NCBI GenBank assembly: GCA_022562915.1
Contig: JADFOJ010000006.1
Span: forward strand, 1 to 64,000
Reading direction: 5' to 3'
Source of the DNA: Planctomycetota bacterium
Lineage (GTDB): Bacteria; Planctomycetota; Phycisphaerae; Phycisphaerales; SM1A02
Length of the DNA: 64,000 bases
How positions within the stretch are numbered: position 1 is the stretch's first letter; each line of letters begins with the position of its first letter. Shown piece after piece: positions 36,086 through 44,920 of the stretch. The notes under the pieces are model-generated. The model did not search any database and had not been told where the DNA came from. It saw nothing but the letters and a program-made list of their open reading frames with translations. Position numbers and translations under genes: made by a program.

Positions 36086-36613
36086 TCAGTGACGCACGGG
36101 TCGGGCGACGCGAACGTCGGCGCCGCGGTCCATGTACCGGGCCGCCATCGCCCTGGCGTGGGAGTACGTCACCATCAGCTCGCCCTGGTCCAGGACGTGG
36201 CCTTCCATGGCGTCCAGCAGGTTCTGCCTGGTCGTGTCCGGGCCGAGGTCCAGTTCCCGGTCCAGGGCGTAGACCTTGAAGAAGTACCGGTGCGTTCCCG
36301 CGGGTGGGCACGGCCCGGCGTAGCCGAAGCGGCCGAAGGAGTTGCGACCCTGGTAGAGACGACCGCCGGCGGTGTCGACGTGCGGCTGCCGCGCGATGTC
36401 CGCCGCCAGAGCACTGTCGTGAAGGTTCCACACAACCCAGTGCACCCACCTGCCGCGCGGGCCGTCCGGGTCGTCCATGATGAGGGCATAGCTCCTGGTG
36501 GCCTGGGGGCCGCGGCTCCAGTCCAGCGGCGGTGAGATGTTCCTGCCGTCACCGGTGTATTCGACGGGGATGTCTTCGAGGGCAAAGGCCCGGCTGGTCA
36601 CGTCGAGACTCAT
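36086..36613 (-). CDS. PEBP (YbhB/YbcL-like) family protein, second copy
   Basis: The 175-residue protein shows the family's features: VEYTGDGRNISPPLDWSRGP, YALIMDDPDGPRGRWVHWVV with the DPD motif and HW pair, and GYAGPCPPAGTHRYFFKVYALD. It is closer to the usual length than the member at 21045. The ATG at 36613 is preferred over an upstream start. The role is not defined; the ligand pocket residues are present. It lies between asnB and aspS on the same strand without close spacing. Confidence 0.9.
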   Translation of the reverse strand: MSLDVTSRAFALEDIPVEYTGDGRNISPPLDWSRGPQATRSYALIMDDPDGPRGRWVHWVVWNLHDSALAADIARQPHVDTAGGRLYQGRNSFGRFGYAGPCPPAGTHRYFFKVYALDRELDLGPDTTRQNLLDAMEGHVLDQGELMVTYSHARAMAARYMDRGADVRVARPVRH

Positions 36614-36803
36614 GGCGAGTGCTCCGTGGGGTGCCGCCTCCGGTGAGGTTTCTTCGACACCCGCCGGAAGAAACTCAACGCAGGTCCGCCCGGCGGCCGC
36701 GCGGCGGGCTCTCTGGACCGGTTGGGCAAGGCTCCGGGTTCCCGGACGCCCGACCACGGGCGACCTCGCTTCGCTCGGTCGACCGTGCCACCCGCTCTCT
36801 TAC

Positions 36804-38576
36804 TTACGCCTCGACGTTCCGGACGTGCAGCTCCGCAAGCTGCGCCGGGTCGGCATCTCCCGGCGCGCCGGTCATCAGGTCCTGTCCGGTCTGGGTCTTG
36901 GGGAAGGCGATGACGTCGCGGATATTGGTGGTGCCCACCATGAGCATGATCAGCCTGTCCAGGCCGAAGGCGATGCCGCCGTGGGGCGGCGCGCCGTAGG
37001 TGAGAGCCTCCAGCAGGAACCCGAACTTGTCACGGGCCTCCGTCTCGGTGAGCCCCAGCAGTTGGAAGACCCTGTTCTGGATCTCCTGCCGGTGGATCCG
37101 GATCGACCCGCTGGCGCACTCGGCACCGTTGATCACGTAGTCGTAGCTCGACGAGACGCACGCCCCGGGGTCCGTCTCCAGCAGGTCGAACTGGTCTTCG
37201 CGCGGCATGACGAAGGGGTGGTGTGAAGACTGCCAGCGTTGCTGCTGGCTGTCCCATTCGAACATGGGGAAGTCCACGACCCACAGGCACTTCCACAGTG
37301 TCGGGTCGACGAGGTCCAGTTCGCCTCCGAGGTGCAGGCGGACCTCCCCCAGCGCGGCGTTGGCAACCGGCCGCGCGTCGGCGGCGAAGAACACGAGATC
37401 ACCGGCTTCCACGCCCAGCTGTGCCTTGAGATCGGCGCCGATCGGGTCCAGGAACTTGCTGATCCCCGATCGGAAACCCTCGGAGGTGTACTTGACCCAG
37501 GGCAGGCCGCCGGCGCCGGCGGCGCGGGCGACGGTGTCGCACGCGTCGATTTTCTTCCGGCTGAGCGTCTCGGCGCCGCCGGGCACACGGATCGCCTTGA
37601 CCACGCCGTCGGGCTTCGCCAGCGCGTCGCGAAAGACACCGAACTCGGTCCGTGCGGCGAGCTCGGAAATGTCGGCGAGCTCCAGTCCGAAACGAAGGTC
37701 CGGCTTGTCGGATCCCCAGCGGTCCAGTGCCTCCCGGTGGGGGATGACCGGCGCCTCGCCGACGTCCACGCCGAGGACTTCCTTGAACAGGACGGGGATG
37801 AACGCACCCATGACCTCCAGGATCTCGTCGCGGCTCACGAAGCTCATCTCCAGGTCGATCTGGGTGAACTCCGCCTGGCGATCGGCACGGGGGTCCTCGT
37901 CGCGGAGGCACTTGCAGATCTGCAGGTACCGGTCGCAGCCGCCGATCATGAGGATCTGCTTGAAGATCTGCGGGCTCTGCGGCAACGCGTACCACTTGCC
38001 GGGGTACGCGCGCGACGGCACGATGAAGTCGCGCGCGCCTTCCGGAGTCGTCTTGATGAGCAGCGGTGTCTCGATCTCCATGAAGCCGCGTGCCGTGAAG
38101 TACTGCCTGGTGACCTGCATCGCGCGATGGCGAACGCGAAGAATGTGCTGCATGCGCGGCCGCCGCAGATCGATGTACCGGTACTGGAGCCGCTTCTCCT
38201 CGGCGATTTTCTCTGCCTCGTAATCGTCCGGGAGTATCGGAGGCGTCTCGGTCTTGTTGAGGACCTCCAGGTGCTGGGCCATGACCTCGATCTCGCCGGT
38301 GGCCAGCTTCATGTTGACGCCGCCCTCGCGGCGGCGCACGATGCCGGTCACGGCGATGACGTCCTCGCGCCGCAACGCCCGGGAAGCCTCGACCACGGAT
38401 GGTTCGACGTCCTCCAGGTCGAAGACGATCTGGGTGAGGCCGTCCCGGTCGCGGAGGTCGACGAAGATCAGCCCCTTGCCCTGGTCCCTGTACGTGTTGA
38501 CCCAGCCCGCCAGTGTGGCGGTCTGGTCGACGTGATCGGGGCGCAGCTCCCCGCACATGTGCGTGCGTTTCATCAT
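36804..38576 (-). CDS. aspS: Aspartyl-tRNA synthetase
   Basis: The 590-residue class II synthetase is of the bacterial type with the GAD insertion. It has an N-terminal anticodon-binding OB fold (TATLAGWVNTYRDQGKGLIFVDLRDR), the class II motif 2 region (CLRDEDPRADRQAEFTQIDLE) and motif 3 (YGAPPHGGIAFGLDRLIMLM). It charges tRNA-Asp with aspartate. The ATG at 38576 is chosen as the start of MMKRTHMCGELRP. An asparagine synthetase is nearby, but whether this enzyme also charges tRNA-Asn cannot be judged here. Confidence 0.97.
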   Translation of the reverse strand: MMKRTHMCGELRPDHVDQTATLAGWVNTYRDQGKGLIFVDLRDRDGLTQIVFDLEDVEPSVVEASRALRREDVIAVTGIVRRREGGVNMKLATGEIEVMAQHLEVLNKTETPPILPDDYEAEKIAEEKRLQYRYIDLRRPRMQHILRVRHRAMQVTRQYFTARGFMEIETPLLIKTTPEGARDFIVPSRAYPGKWYALPQSPQIFKQILMIGGCDRYLQICKCLRDEDPRADRQAEFTQIDLEMSFVSRDEILEVMGAFIPVLFKEVLGVDVGEAPVIPHREALDRWGSDKPDLRFGLELADISELAARTEFGVFRDALAKPDGVVKAIRVPGGAETLSRKKIDACDTVARAAGAGGLPWVKYTSEGFRSGISKFLDPIGADLKAQLGVEAGDLVFFAADARPVANAALGEVRLHLGGELDLVDPTLWKCLWVVDFPMFEWDSQQQRWQSSHHPFVMPREDQFDLLETDPGACVSSSYDYVINGAECASGSIRIHRQEIQNRVFQLLGLTETEARDKFGFLLEALTYGAPPHGGIAFGLDRLIMLMVGTTNIRDVIAFPKTQTGQDLMTGAPGDADPAQLAELHVRNVEA

Positions 38577-38595
38577 GAGGGACGGGCATCCTAAC

Positions 38596-39696
38596 TCACG
38601 GCGCCGAGTCAGGCGCGGTCGCCGCACGAATGCGGGCGAAGGCGTGCCGGATGATCTCCAACGCCGGCTTGCCCCGCACGCCGTAGCCGGTGTCCCCGGC
38701 GCCGCCGTGATGGTACGGATCCCAGTAGTAGCAGTTGAAGCCGATGACCGGGCTGTCCGGCATCACGAACGTGTCGGTCCACGCCCCGAAGAACGCGCGG
38801 TAGCAGCGGGCCTGCGACTCGCCGTCGGCTTCGACGCCGTCGCGGGGGACGTAGTCCCACGGGTGGGCGGCCGCCCAGGGCAACGAGGGGTATCCAAGCT
38901 CCATGATCAGCAGCGACCTGTGCTCAGAACGTGCGTAGCGCAGCATTCGGGCCCGCTGGACCCTCCACGCCCTGACGAGCTGAGACACGGACGCTTCGGG
39001 ATTGTCACGGGACAACTCGAAGTATGAGCTGACGCTGATGAAGTCGACCATCGACCAGAAGGTCACCGCCTGGTACCGGTCCCAGTTGGCGGTGTAGGTC
39101 ACCCGGCCGTCGAAGCGCTGCCTGACCCGCTGGATGATGTGGCGCCAGCGGTCGAGCCGGCCCTCGGTCGTGTTGAGCTCACTGCCGACGGAAAAGACGT
39201 CGACGCCGGTGGCGACGGCGATCTCCAGGTAGTACTCGATGAAGCGCTCGTACTGGGCCCACCACGCCTCCAGGTCCGCGGGCCTCAGGACACCGCGCCA
39301 GTCCTTCTCGCCGGGGAATTCGATGAGGACGATCGGCAGCAGGATGGTCTGGAGCCCGCGGTCGCCGGCCCGATCGAGGATCGCCGCCAGCTGGTCCCTG
39401 GTCGGGCACTTGGCCGGATTCACCCGGATTTCGCTGGAGTCCACCTTGTCCTGGAACATCGGCGTCACGAGCAGCAGGGTGTTCGCCCCAAGCTCGGCGA
39501 TGGCGTCGACGGACTGCAGGTACAGCGGCAGGTCGCTGATGTAGTGCGCGTTGATCGCGACGCCCAGGACCGGCATGTGCTCCAGCAAGGCGTCGGTGGG
39601 AGCCGACATCGCGGTCGGCACCGCGATGATCGCCAGGGTGGCCGCCGCGGCCGCCGGCCCTGCGAGGGCGGTCCGATGGTGCAGAGCGGGGGGCAT
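38596..39696 (-). CDS. Exported GH113-like glycoside hydrolase
   Basis: The 366-residue protein has a hydrophobic N-terminal signal and a TIM-barrel pattern. VDVFSVGSELNTTEGR would hold the catalytic acid and LLIMELGYPS the nucleophile glutamate, as in GH113 beta-mannanase-like enzymes. Other barrel marks are 'ALEHMP...NAHYI' strands and YWDPYHHGG near the end. Substrate specificity is uncertain, and some proteins with this signature may not be mannanases. It diverges from lpxB with 21 bases between the starts. Confidence 0.78.
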   Translation of the reverse strand: MPPALHHRTALAGPAAAAATLAIIAVPTAMSAPTDALLEHMPVLGVAINAHYISDLPLYLQSVDAIAELGANTLLLVTPMFQDKVDSSEIRVNPAKCPTRDQLAAILDRAGDRGLQTILLPIVLIEFPGEKDWRGVLRPADLEAWWAQYERFIEYYLEIAVATGVDVFSVGSELNTTEGRLDRWRHIIQRVRQRFDGRVTYTANWDRYQAVTFWSMVDFISVSSYFELSRDNPEASVSQLVRAWRVQRARMLRYARSEHRSLLIMELGYPSLPWAAAHPWDYVPRDGVEADGESQARCYRAFFGAWTDTFVMPDSPVIGFNCYYWDPYHHGGAGDTGYGVRGKPALEIIRHAFARIRAATAPDSAP

Positions 39697-39717
39697 GGCC
39701 GTATCGTAGTCGCTGTC

Positions 39718-40917
39718 ATGCCGGAGCAACCGACGGAATCCAGGCCGGCATTGTTGTTCACCGCCTTCGAGCCCAGCGGCGACGCGATGGCTGCGCCGGT
39801 GATCCGCGAGCTGATCAAACACCCCAGCGGTCCGAAGGTCTTCGCCTACGGCGGTCCGCAGATGAAGGCCGCCGGCGCAGAGCTTCTGGGCGAGACCGTC
39901 GGCGGCAGCGCCATCGGGTTCAACGCGCTGGGCAAGTCCATGGCTGTTCGCAGGATTGCCCGCAAGATCAAGGCCTGGACCGCGTGGCAGCGGGTTCTCG
40001 TCCACGTCCCCGTGGACTCGCCGGCCGCCAACTTTCCGATCTGCAAGGTGATGCGCGCCTCCGGTGCCCGCGTGATTCACCTCGTGGCCCCGCAGTTGTG
40101 GGCGTGGGGGCGGTGGCGCATCCGCAAGCTGCGGAAGCTCACGGATCTCGTGCTGTGCGTGCTGCCCTTCGAGGAGCAGTGGTTCTCCGACCGCGACGTG
40201 CCCGCCCGGTTCATCGGGCACCCCGCCATTAACCGGGTCGTCGATCTGGACGCGATAAAGGAACGAATGCACGGTCTACCGCAGGGAGCGCCGCGCCTGG
40301 GCCTCTTCCCCGGCTCCCGGCCCCACGAAGTGAAGGCGAACACGCGGCTGCTCGTGGACGCATACGCCGAACTCCAGGCGCGGCATTCGGGTCTGTGCGG
40401 GGTGATGGTCGCGGCGTCCCCGGAGCTTGCGAAGATCGTTCGTCGCCGGATCCGGGTCTTTCCGACGAACCTGCACATGACCACCGGCGCCGCCGATGCG
40501 GTGATCGCCTGGAGCGACCTGGCGCTGGCGGTCTCGGGCACGATTACCCTCGACATCGCCGTGCAGCGGAAGCCGATGATCGGCGTCTACAAGACGGGGT
40601 TGCTGACATGGCTCACCGCGAAGCTCCTGATTCACACGCACTACTGGCTTCTGCCCAACATCATCGCCGAGCGCGAGATCTCTCCCGAATTCGTGCCGCA
40701 CATCGGCGGCCCGATGCCCATCGTGCGCGAGGCGACGCGTTACCTGCTGGATTCCAAGCACGCGGCCATCCAGAGCGAGGAGTTGCACCGCGTCTGCCTG
40801 CGGTTTGCCAACCACGATCCCGCCAAGGACGCCGTCCGGTTCATCGTCAAGACGCTTCAGCAGGGCGTACGGGATAAAGCCCAAGCGAGCAGCGACGGTT
40901 CCCCAGCCGGTCAGTGA
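39718..40917 (+). CDS. lpxB: Lipid-A-disaccharide synthase
   Basis: The 399-residue enzyme shows the LpxB pattern: LFTAFEPSGDAMAAPVI at the N-terminus, VDSPAANFPICKVMRASGAR, the APQLWAWGRWR sequence of the family, IGHPAI, LFPGSRPHEVK with the nucleotide-sugar loop, and SGTITLDIAVQRKPMIGVYK. It joins UDP-diacylglucosamine and lipid X to form the lipid A disaccharide at the inner membrane. This supports a lipid A-containing outer membrane. The 3' end overlaps the convergent gene at 40847 by 71 bases. Confidence 0.94.
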   Translation: MPEQPTESRPALLFTAFEPSGDAMAAPVIRELIKHPSGPKVFAYGGPQMKAAGAELLGETVGGSAIGFNALGKSMAVRRIARKIKAWTAWQRVLVHVPVDSPAANFPICKVMRASGARVIHLVAPQLWAWGRWRIRKLRKLTDLVLCVLPFEEQWFSDRDVPARFIGHPAINRVVDLDAIKERMHGLPQGAPRLGLFPGSRPHEVKANTRLLVDAYAELQARHSGLCGVMVAASPELAKIVRRRIRVFPTNLHMTTGAADAVIAWSDLALAVSGTITLDIAVQRKPMIGVYKTGLLTWLTAKLLIHTHYWLLPNIIAEREISPEFVPHIGGPMPIVREATRYLLDSKHAAIQSEELHRVCLRFANHDPAKDAVRFIVKTLQQGVRDKAQASSDGSPAGQ

Positions 40918-41497
40918 TCTCGAAGCCGCGGACGCTGGGCGACCGGACGGAAAGGCCGCACCGCAGGCAGTGGTCGAGCCAGGCCGCGAGGTCGTGGTCG
41001 ACCGTCTTCCGGTCGCGGGCGAAGAGCACGATCAAGACACCGGCGTGAAGAATGCCGCGGTTTCGGCTGAGCTTCTGAACGTCCCGGGCCGCGCCGGTGA
41101 GCAGTTGAGCCGAGTAGCGGCTGTTGGGCCCGTCCGGCGTGAACTGGCCGATGACCTTGACCTCCAGCCAGAACGCCTCGTCCAGCGGCACCGGCCGCGG
41201 CGGATCGAAGAGCGTCGGCTCGCGCCACGGCGCATGCAGGGGCTGCCCGTCAGTGGTCACGACGAGGTCGCATCGCTCGCACTCGGTCTCGCGGCGAGGT
41301 CGAGCCGGTTGCGGGTACATCTGCTCCGGGTAGACGCCGTATCCGCTCGCTTCAAGCCCACGGCGGAGCACCGGGTGAAGACGCACCTCGTCGAGTGAGT
41401 CCAGCCCGTGCGGGGACTGCCGGTGGTCCAGCCGCGCGGCCTCGGTGGCAAGGGCATCGTTCAGCGCGTCGGCGAGGTGGGAGACGGAAAAAGACAC
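40847..41497 (-). CDS. Hypothetical protein with possible PD-(D/E)XK nuclease core
   Basis: The 216-residue protein is unrecognised by name. A core of 'CERCDLVVTTDGQ' followed by EAFWLEVKVIGQF gives a D...ExK arrangement like that of PD-(D/E)XK nucleases. YSAQLLTGAARDVQKLSRN and ILHAGVLIVLFARD could be the following helix and strand. This is a fold guess from spacing only. The start is a GTG at 41497, and its upstream region abuts the palindromic element. The 3' end overlaps lpxB by 71 bases on the opposite strand. Confidence 0.6.
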   Translation of the reverse strand: MSFSVSHLADALNDALATEAARLDHRQSPHGLDSLDEVRLHPVLRRGLEASGYGVYPEQMYPQPARPRRETECERCDLVVTTDGQPLHAPWREPTLFDPPRPVPLDEAFWLEVKVIGQFTPDGPNSRYSAQLLTGAARDVQKLSRNRGILHAGVLIVLFARDRKTVDHDLAAWLDHCLRCGLSVRSPSVRGFEITDRLGNRRCSLGLYPVRPAEAS

Positions 41498-41506
41498 CGG
41501 ACGGGG

Positions 41507-41598
41507 CGGGAAAAGAGACCGGGTCTATTTTTCGTGTCGGATGCCTGCGATTGTCTGACAATCCCTGTGGCGAAAAATAGACCCGGTCTCTTTTCCCG
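41507..41598. repeat. Large palindrome, perfect 28-bp arms
   Basis: The arm CGGGAAAAGAGACCGGGTCT followed by ATTTTTCG (41507-41534) is exactly complementary to 41571-41598, with 36 bases between. It shares the GGGAAAA-AGACCGGG and CTATTTTT-CG parts with the element at 32651. A further degenerate half-copy (GGAAAAAGACACCGG) lies just outside near 41487-41500. Confidence 0.9.
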
Positions 41599-43344
41599 CT
41601 ACTCCTGCACATCCTCCCCGCTGATGACATCGGTGATCTTCGGGGCCGCGTGGGGGTGGAACTCGCCGGCCTTGAGCTTGCCTATGTACTGGTGGTAGGC
41701 CTTCATCGCCTGGTGGCCGAAGATGAGCATGATCGGGATGTTCGCCAGCAGCATCAGGCCGGTGCCGAGGCTCGTGAGGGCGTCGAGTTCTGCCTCGGTG
41801 CTGACCAGTTGCGGGATCGCCGCGACGATGATCAGCGCGCAGTAGACGTACTTGTAGGGTGTCACGGAACGCTGGCCGAGGAGATAGACCATCCCCTGCT
41901 CGCCGTAGTAGCTCCAGGAGATCATCGTGGAGATGGCGAACAGCCACGCGGCCAGCGTCACGAGCCACTTGCCGAGTCCCTCGGTCACGTTGTCGAAGGC
42001 CTTGGCGGTCAGCGTGGCCCCCTTGTAGTCAAAGAAGATGCTGCCGGAGGCGACGTCCGTCTTGTCCAGCGCGAGGGAGGGCTCCGTGTTGCTCTTGAGT
42101 CGCTTCCACTCGATCACGGCGGCATCCCCGTCGTGGCGCACGATGCCGGTGATGCTGTGAAGACTGTTGCCCGTCTGCGGGTTACTGTCGGCCGTGACGA
42201 TGATCTTGACGGTGTCGGTCCAGTTGTCGTCGATCAGCCCGGTCACGTCAGTCGTTTCCAGTGTCCACGTGTTGACCTCGCCCTCGACCGCGACGACCTG
42301 CGGAAGCACGTCGAGGGTGGCCTCGGGTCCCCGTTTCCAGATGCCGCTGGTCAGGATCACCAGCGCCGTGAGCGTGCAGACGACGATCGTGTCGATGAAC
42401 GGCTCAAGGCCCGACACGACTGCCTCACGGACGGGCTCACTGGTCTTTGCCGCCGAGTGGGCGATCGGGGCGGACCCCTGTCCCGCCTCGTTGGAGAACA
42501 GCGCCCTCTTCATGCCCCAGAGAAATGCGTAGCCGAGCGTGCCCCCGATGAACGCGCCCTGCGCCTCCAGCGGGCTGAAGGCACTCTTGACGATGAGCGC
42601 GAGCATGGAGGGCACCACGTCGATCTTCATGATCAGCACGTACACCGCCGCGATCAGGTACAGCGCACACATTACCGGGACCAGGCGGCCCGCCACCGCG
42701 CCGATCCGCTTGATGCCCCCGAGGATCACCATGCCCACCAGGATGGCGAGCACGATGCCCGTGGCGATCTGCGGCACGCCGAAGTACTGGTGGGTGATGT
42801 CCGCCACGTTCCAGGACTGGAACATGTTCCCGCCGGTGACGGCCGAGACCAGCAGCGTGACGCAGAAGATCCCGCCCAGGAGCTTGCCGAGCCACGCGAG
42901 CCCGGGGTTCCACTTCGCGAGGCCCTTGCTGACGACCCACATCGCGCCGCCGTGGGGGTTGTCCGGGTCATCGGTGTTGCGGTAGAGCATCGCCAGCGTG
43001 ACCTCGGTGGTCTTGAGCGCCATGCCCACCGCGCCGACGACCCACATCCAGAAGATGGCGCCCGGCCCGCCGAGACCGATGGCAAGCGCCACGCCGCCGA
43101 TGTTGCCGAGGCCCACCGTGGCGGACAGCGCCGCCGACAGCGCCTGGAAATGGTTGATCGCGCCGGGGTCGCCAGGATCGTCGTACTTGCCGCGGGTGAC
43201 GGCCACGCCGTGGGTCAGCGCGCGGTACTGGCAGAAGCCGCTCCATACAGTGAACAGCACTCCCGTGGCCAGAACCGTGTAGAGCACGGTATCGGCCCAG
43301 ATGATGTCGTTAATGGCCTCGATGATCTCCATGAGCCCGTGCAT
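41599..43344 (-). CDS. Alanine/glycine:cation symporter (AGCS family)
   Basis: The 581-residue carrier has the AGCS features: ALSAALSATVGLGNIGGVALAI near the N-terminus, GGAMWVVSKGL, the conserved MKRALFSNEAGQGSAPIAHSAA signature region, and MISWSYYGEQGMVYLLG. A hydrophilic insert of about 110 residues (about 330-445) separates two late spans and is not part of the standard family, which averages about 450-500 residues. It imports alanine or glycine with sodium. It lies next to another amino-acid transporter gene on the same strand. Confidence 0.93.
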   Translation of the reverse strand: MHGLMEIIEAINDIIWADTVLYTVLATGVLFTVWSGFCQYRALTHGVAVTRGKYDDPGDPGAINHFQALSAALSATVGLGNIGGVALAIGLGGPGAIFWMWVVGAVGMALKTTEVTLAMLYRNTDDPDNPHGGAMWVVSKGLAKWNPGLAWLGKLLGGIFCVTLLVSAVTGGNMFQSWNVADITHQYFGVPQIATGIVLAILVGMVILGGIKRIGAVAGRLVPVMCALYLIAAVYVLIMKIDVVPSMLALIVKSAFSPLEAQGAFIGGTLGYAFLWGMKRALFSNEAGQGSAPIAHSAAKTSEPVREAVVSGLEPFIDTIVVCTLTALVILTSGIWKRGPEATLDVLPQVVAVEGEVNTWTLETTDVTGLIDDNWTDTVKIIVTADSNPQTGNSLHSITGIVRHDGDAAVIEWKRLKSNTEPSLALDKTDVASGSIFFDYKGATLTAKAFDNVTEGLGKWLVTLAAWLFAISTMISWSYYGEQGMVYLLGQRSVTPYKYVYCALIIVAAIPQLVSTEAELDALTSLGTGLMLLANIPIMLIFGHQAMKAYHQYIGKLKAGEFHPHAAPKITDVISGEDVQE

Positions 43345-43429
43345 AATCGCGTCCTCACATCTCTGGGCGTTGGGCGGTGCTGCGGCCGATCATGGCCGGA
43401 ATCCGCGGCAAGTGCAATTCTCCGAACCC

Positions 43430-44827
43430 CTATCCGTCGGTGTCGAAGACTCCCAGGGCATTCAGCATGACCAGCACGACCGCGATCGGTACGAGGTAGC
43501 GGAGCAGCCATACCCATCCCCAGTACAACGCGCCGAGCGTCGTGCCCGTCTTGAACCCCTGCTCCCTGGCGTCGTTGCCGACCCGCCACGCCACGAACGC
43601 CGCGATGCCCAGGCCGCCCAGCGGCAGCATCCAGTTGCTCGAGAAGGAATCCAGCACGTCGAACCAGGTCTTGCCATTGTTCTGCCCGAACACCGGTGCC
43701 GTCATCTCCTTGAACCGCTCCCCGAAGAACCCGGCGCCGCCGCTCAGGGCGGATGGGATGCCCAGCACCAGGATGCAACCGCCGGTGGTGAGCGTCGCCT
43801 TCACGCGGCTCCAGCCGCGCTCGTCGATGAAGTAGGCGGTGGCGACCTCCAGGAGAGAAATCGCGCTGGTGAGCGCTGCAAACGTCAGCAGGATGAAGAA
43901 CGCCGGGCCCAGCAATGCCCCCGCGGGCATCTGTGAGAAGGCGATGGGAAGGCTGACGAACGCCAGCCCGACGCTCTGGTCGGGGTCGAGGCCGACCGTG
44001 AAGAGGATCGGAAAGAGGATCAACGCCGCCAGCAGCGCCACGGCCGTGTCCAGCCCGCACACGATGATCGACGTCGAGACGACGTCCTCGTCGCGTCGCA
44101 TGTAGCTGCCGTAGGTGATCAACGCTCCCATCCCCAGCGACAGGCTGAAGAACGCCTGGCCCAGTGCAGCCAGCGTGCTCCGGGCGGGGTGGAACTTCTC
44201 GGCGTGGAAGCCGAAGACGAACTTGAAACCGGCTGCGAAACCGTCGGTTGTCATCGCATACACGAGCAGGACCAGCAGCAGAACGAACAGGGCGGGCAAC
44301 AGGATCCGCGACCAGAACTCGATGCCCCGCTTGACCCCCGCGATCACGATGCCGATCGTCAGCACCATGAAGACAACGTGCCAGAACAGGTTGAGCCCGG
44401 CGTTCCGGTACAGGGATCCGAAGACATCGCCGATCTGCTCGGGCGAGAGGCCGGTGAACGAATTCGTGACCGAGAGCCAGACGTAGTGCATGCTCCAGCC
44501 GGCGACGACGCTGTAGAACGACAGGATCACGAACGCCGCGACGACGCTCAGCCAGCCGAGACCCATCCACGGGCTCCGCGGACGCGACATGGACCGGATC
44601 GCCCCGACCGGCGAGTTCTGGGCGGTTCGCCCGATGAAGATCTCCGCCATCATGATGGGCAGACCGACCAGCGCCACGCAGGCGAGATAGATCATGACGA
44701 AGAGACCGCCGCCGTTCTCGCCCGTGATGTACGGGAACCGCCAGATGTTGCCGAGCCCGACGGCGGAGCCTGCCGCGGCGAGGATGAACCCGGTCCGGCT
44801 GCCCCAATTGCCTCGCTGTGATGCCAT
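43430..44827 (-). CDS. Sodium-dependent transporter (NSS/SNF family)
   Basis: The 465-residue protein has the neurotransmitter:sodium symporter signature WGSRTGFILAAAGSAVGLGNIWRFPY at the N-terminus, GLPIMMAEIFIGR, and SLSLGMGALITYGSY in a central span with ion-site residues. About twelve spans are present. LeuT-like bacterial members import amino acids with sodium. The ATG at 44827 directly precedes the first conserved segment. With the AGCS gene downstream it forms a probable amino-acid uptake pair. Confidence 0.95.
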   Translation of the reverse strand: MASQRGNWGSRTGFILAAAGSAVGLGNIWRFPYITGENGGGLFVMIYLACVALVGLPIMMAEIFIGRTAQNSPVGAIRSMSRPRSPWMGLGWLSVVAAFVILSFYSVVAGWSMHYVWLSVTNSFTGLSPEQIGDVFGSLYRNAGLNLFWHVVFMVLTIGIVIAGVKRGIEFWSRILLPALFVLLLVLLVYAMTTDGFAAGFKFVFGFHAEKFHPARSTLAALGQAFFSLSLGMGALITYGSYMRRDEDVVSTSIIVCGLDTAVALLAALILFPILFTVGLDPDQSVGLAFVSLPIAFSQMPAGALLGPAFFILLTFAALTSAISLLEVATAYFIDERGWSRVKATLTTGGCILVLGIPSALSGGAGFFGERFKEMTAPVFGQNNGKTWFDVLDSFSSNWMLPLGGLGIAAFVAWRVGNDAREQGFKTGTTLGALYWGWVWLLRYLVPIAVVLVMLNALGVFDTDG

Positions 44828-44920
44828 GGAACGAGCCCTTTCGCGAGTCCCGGTGCCCAGGGAAATCGAAGGGCGGATCATACAGTGAGCCGCAGAGGGG
44901 ACCAACGCTACGATAGAGCC

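Noticed and set aside
41650-43470. A plus-strand frame of 606 codons opposite the AGCS symporter
   Set aside because: The symporter signature is on the minus strand; this frame is composition-driven shadow.
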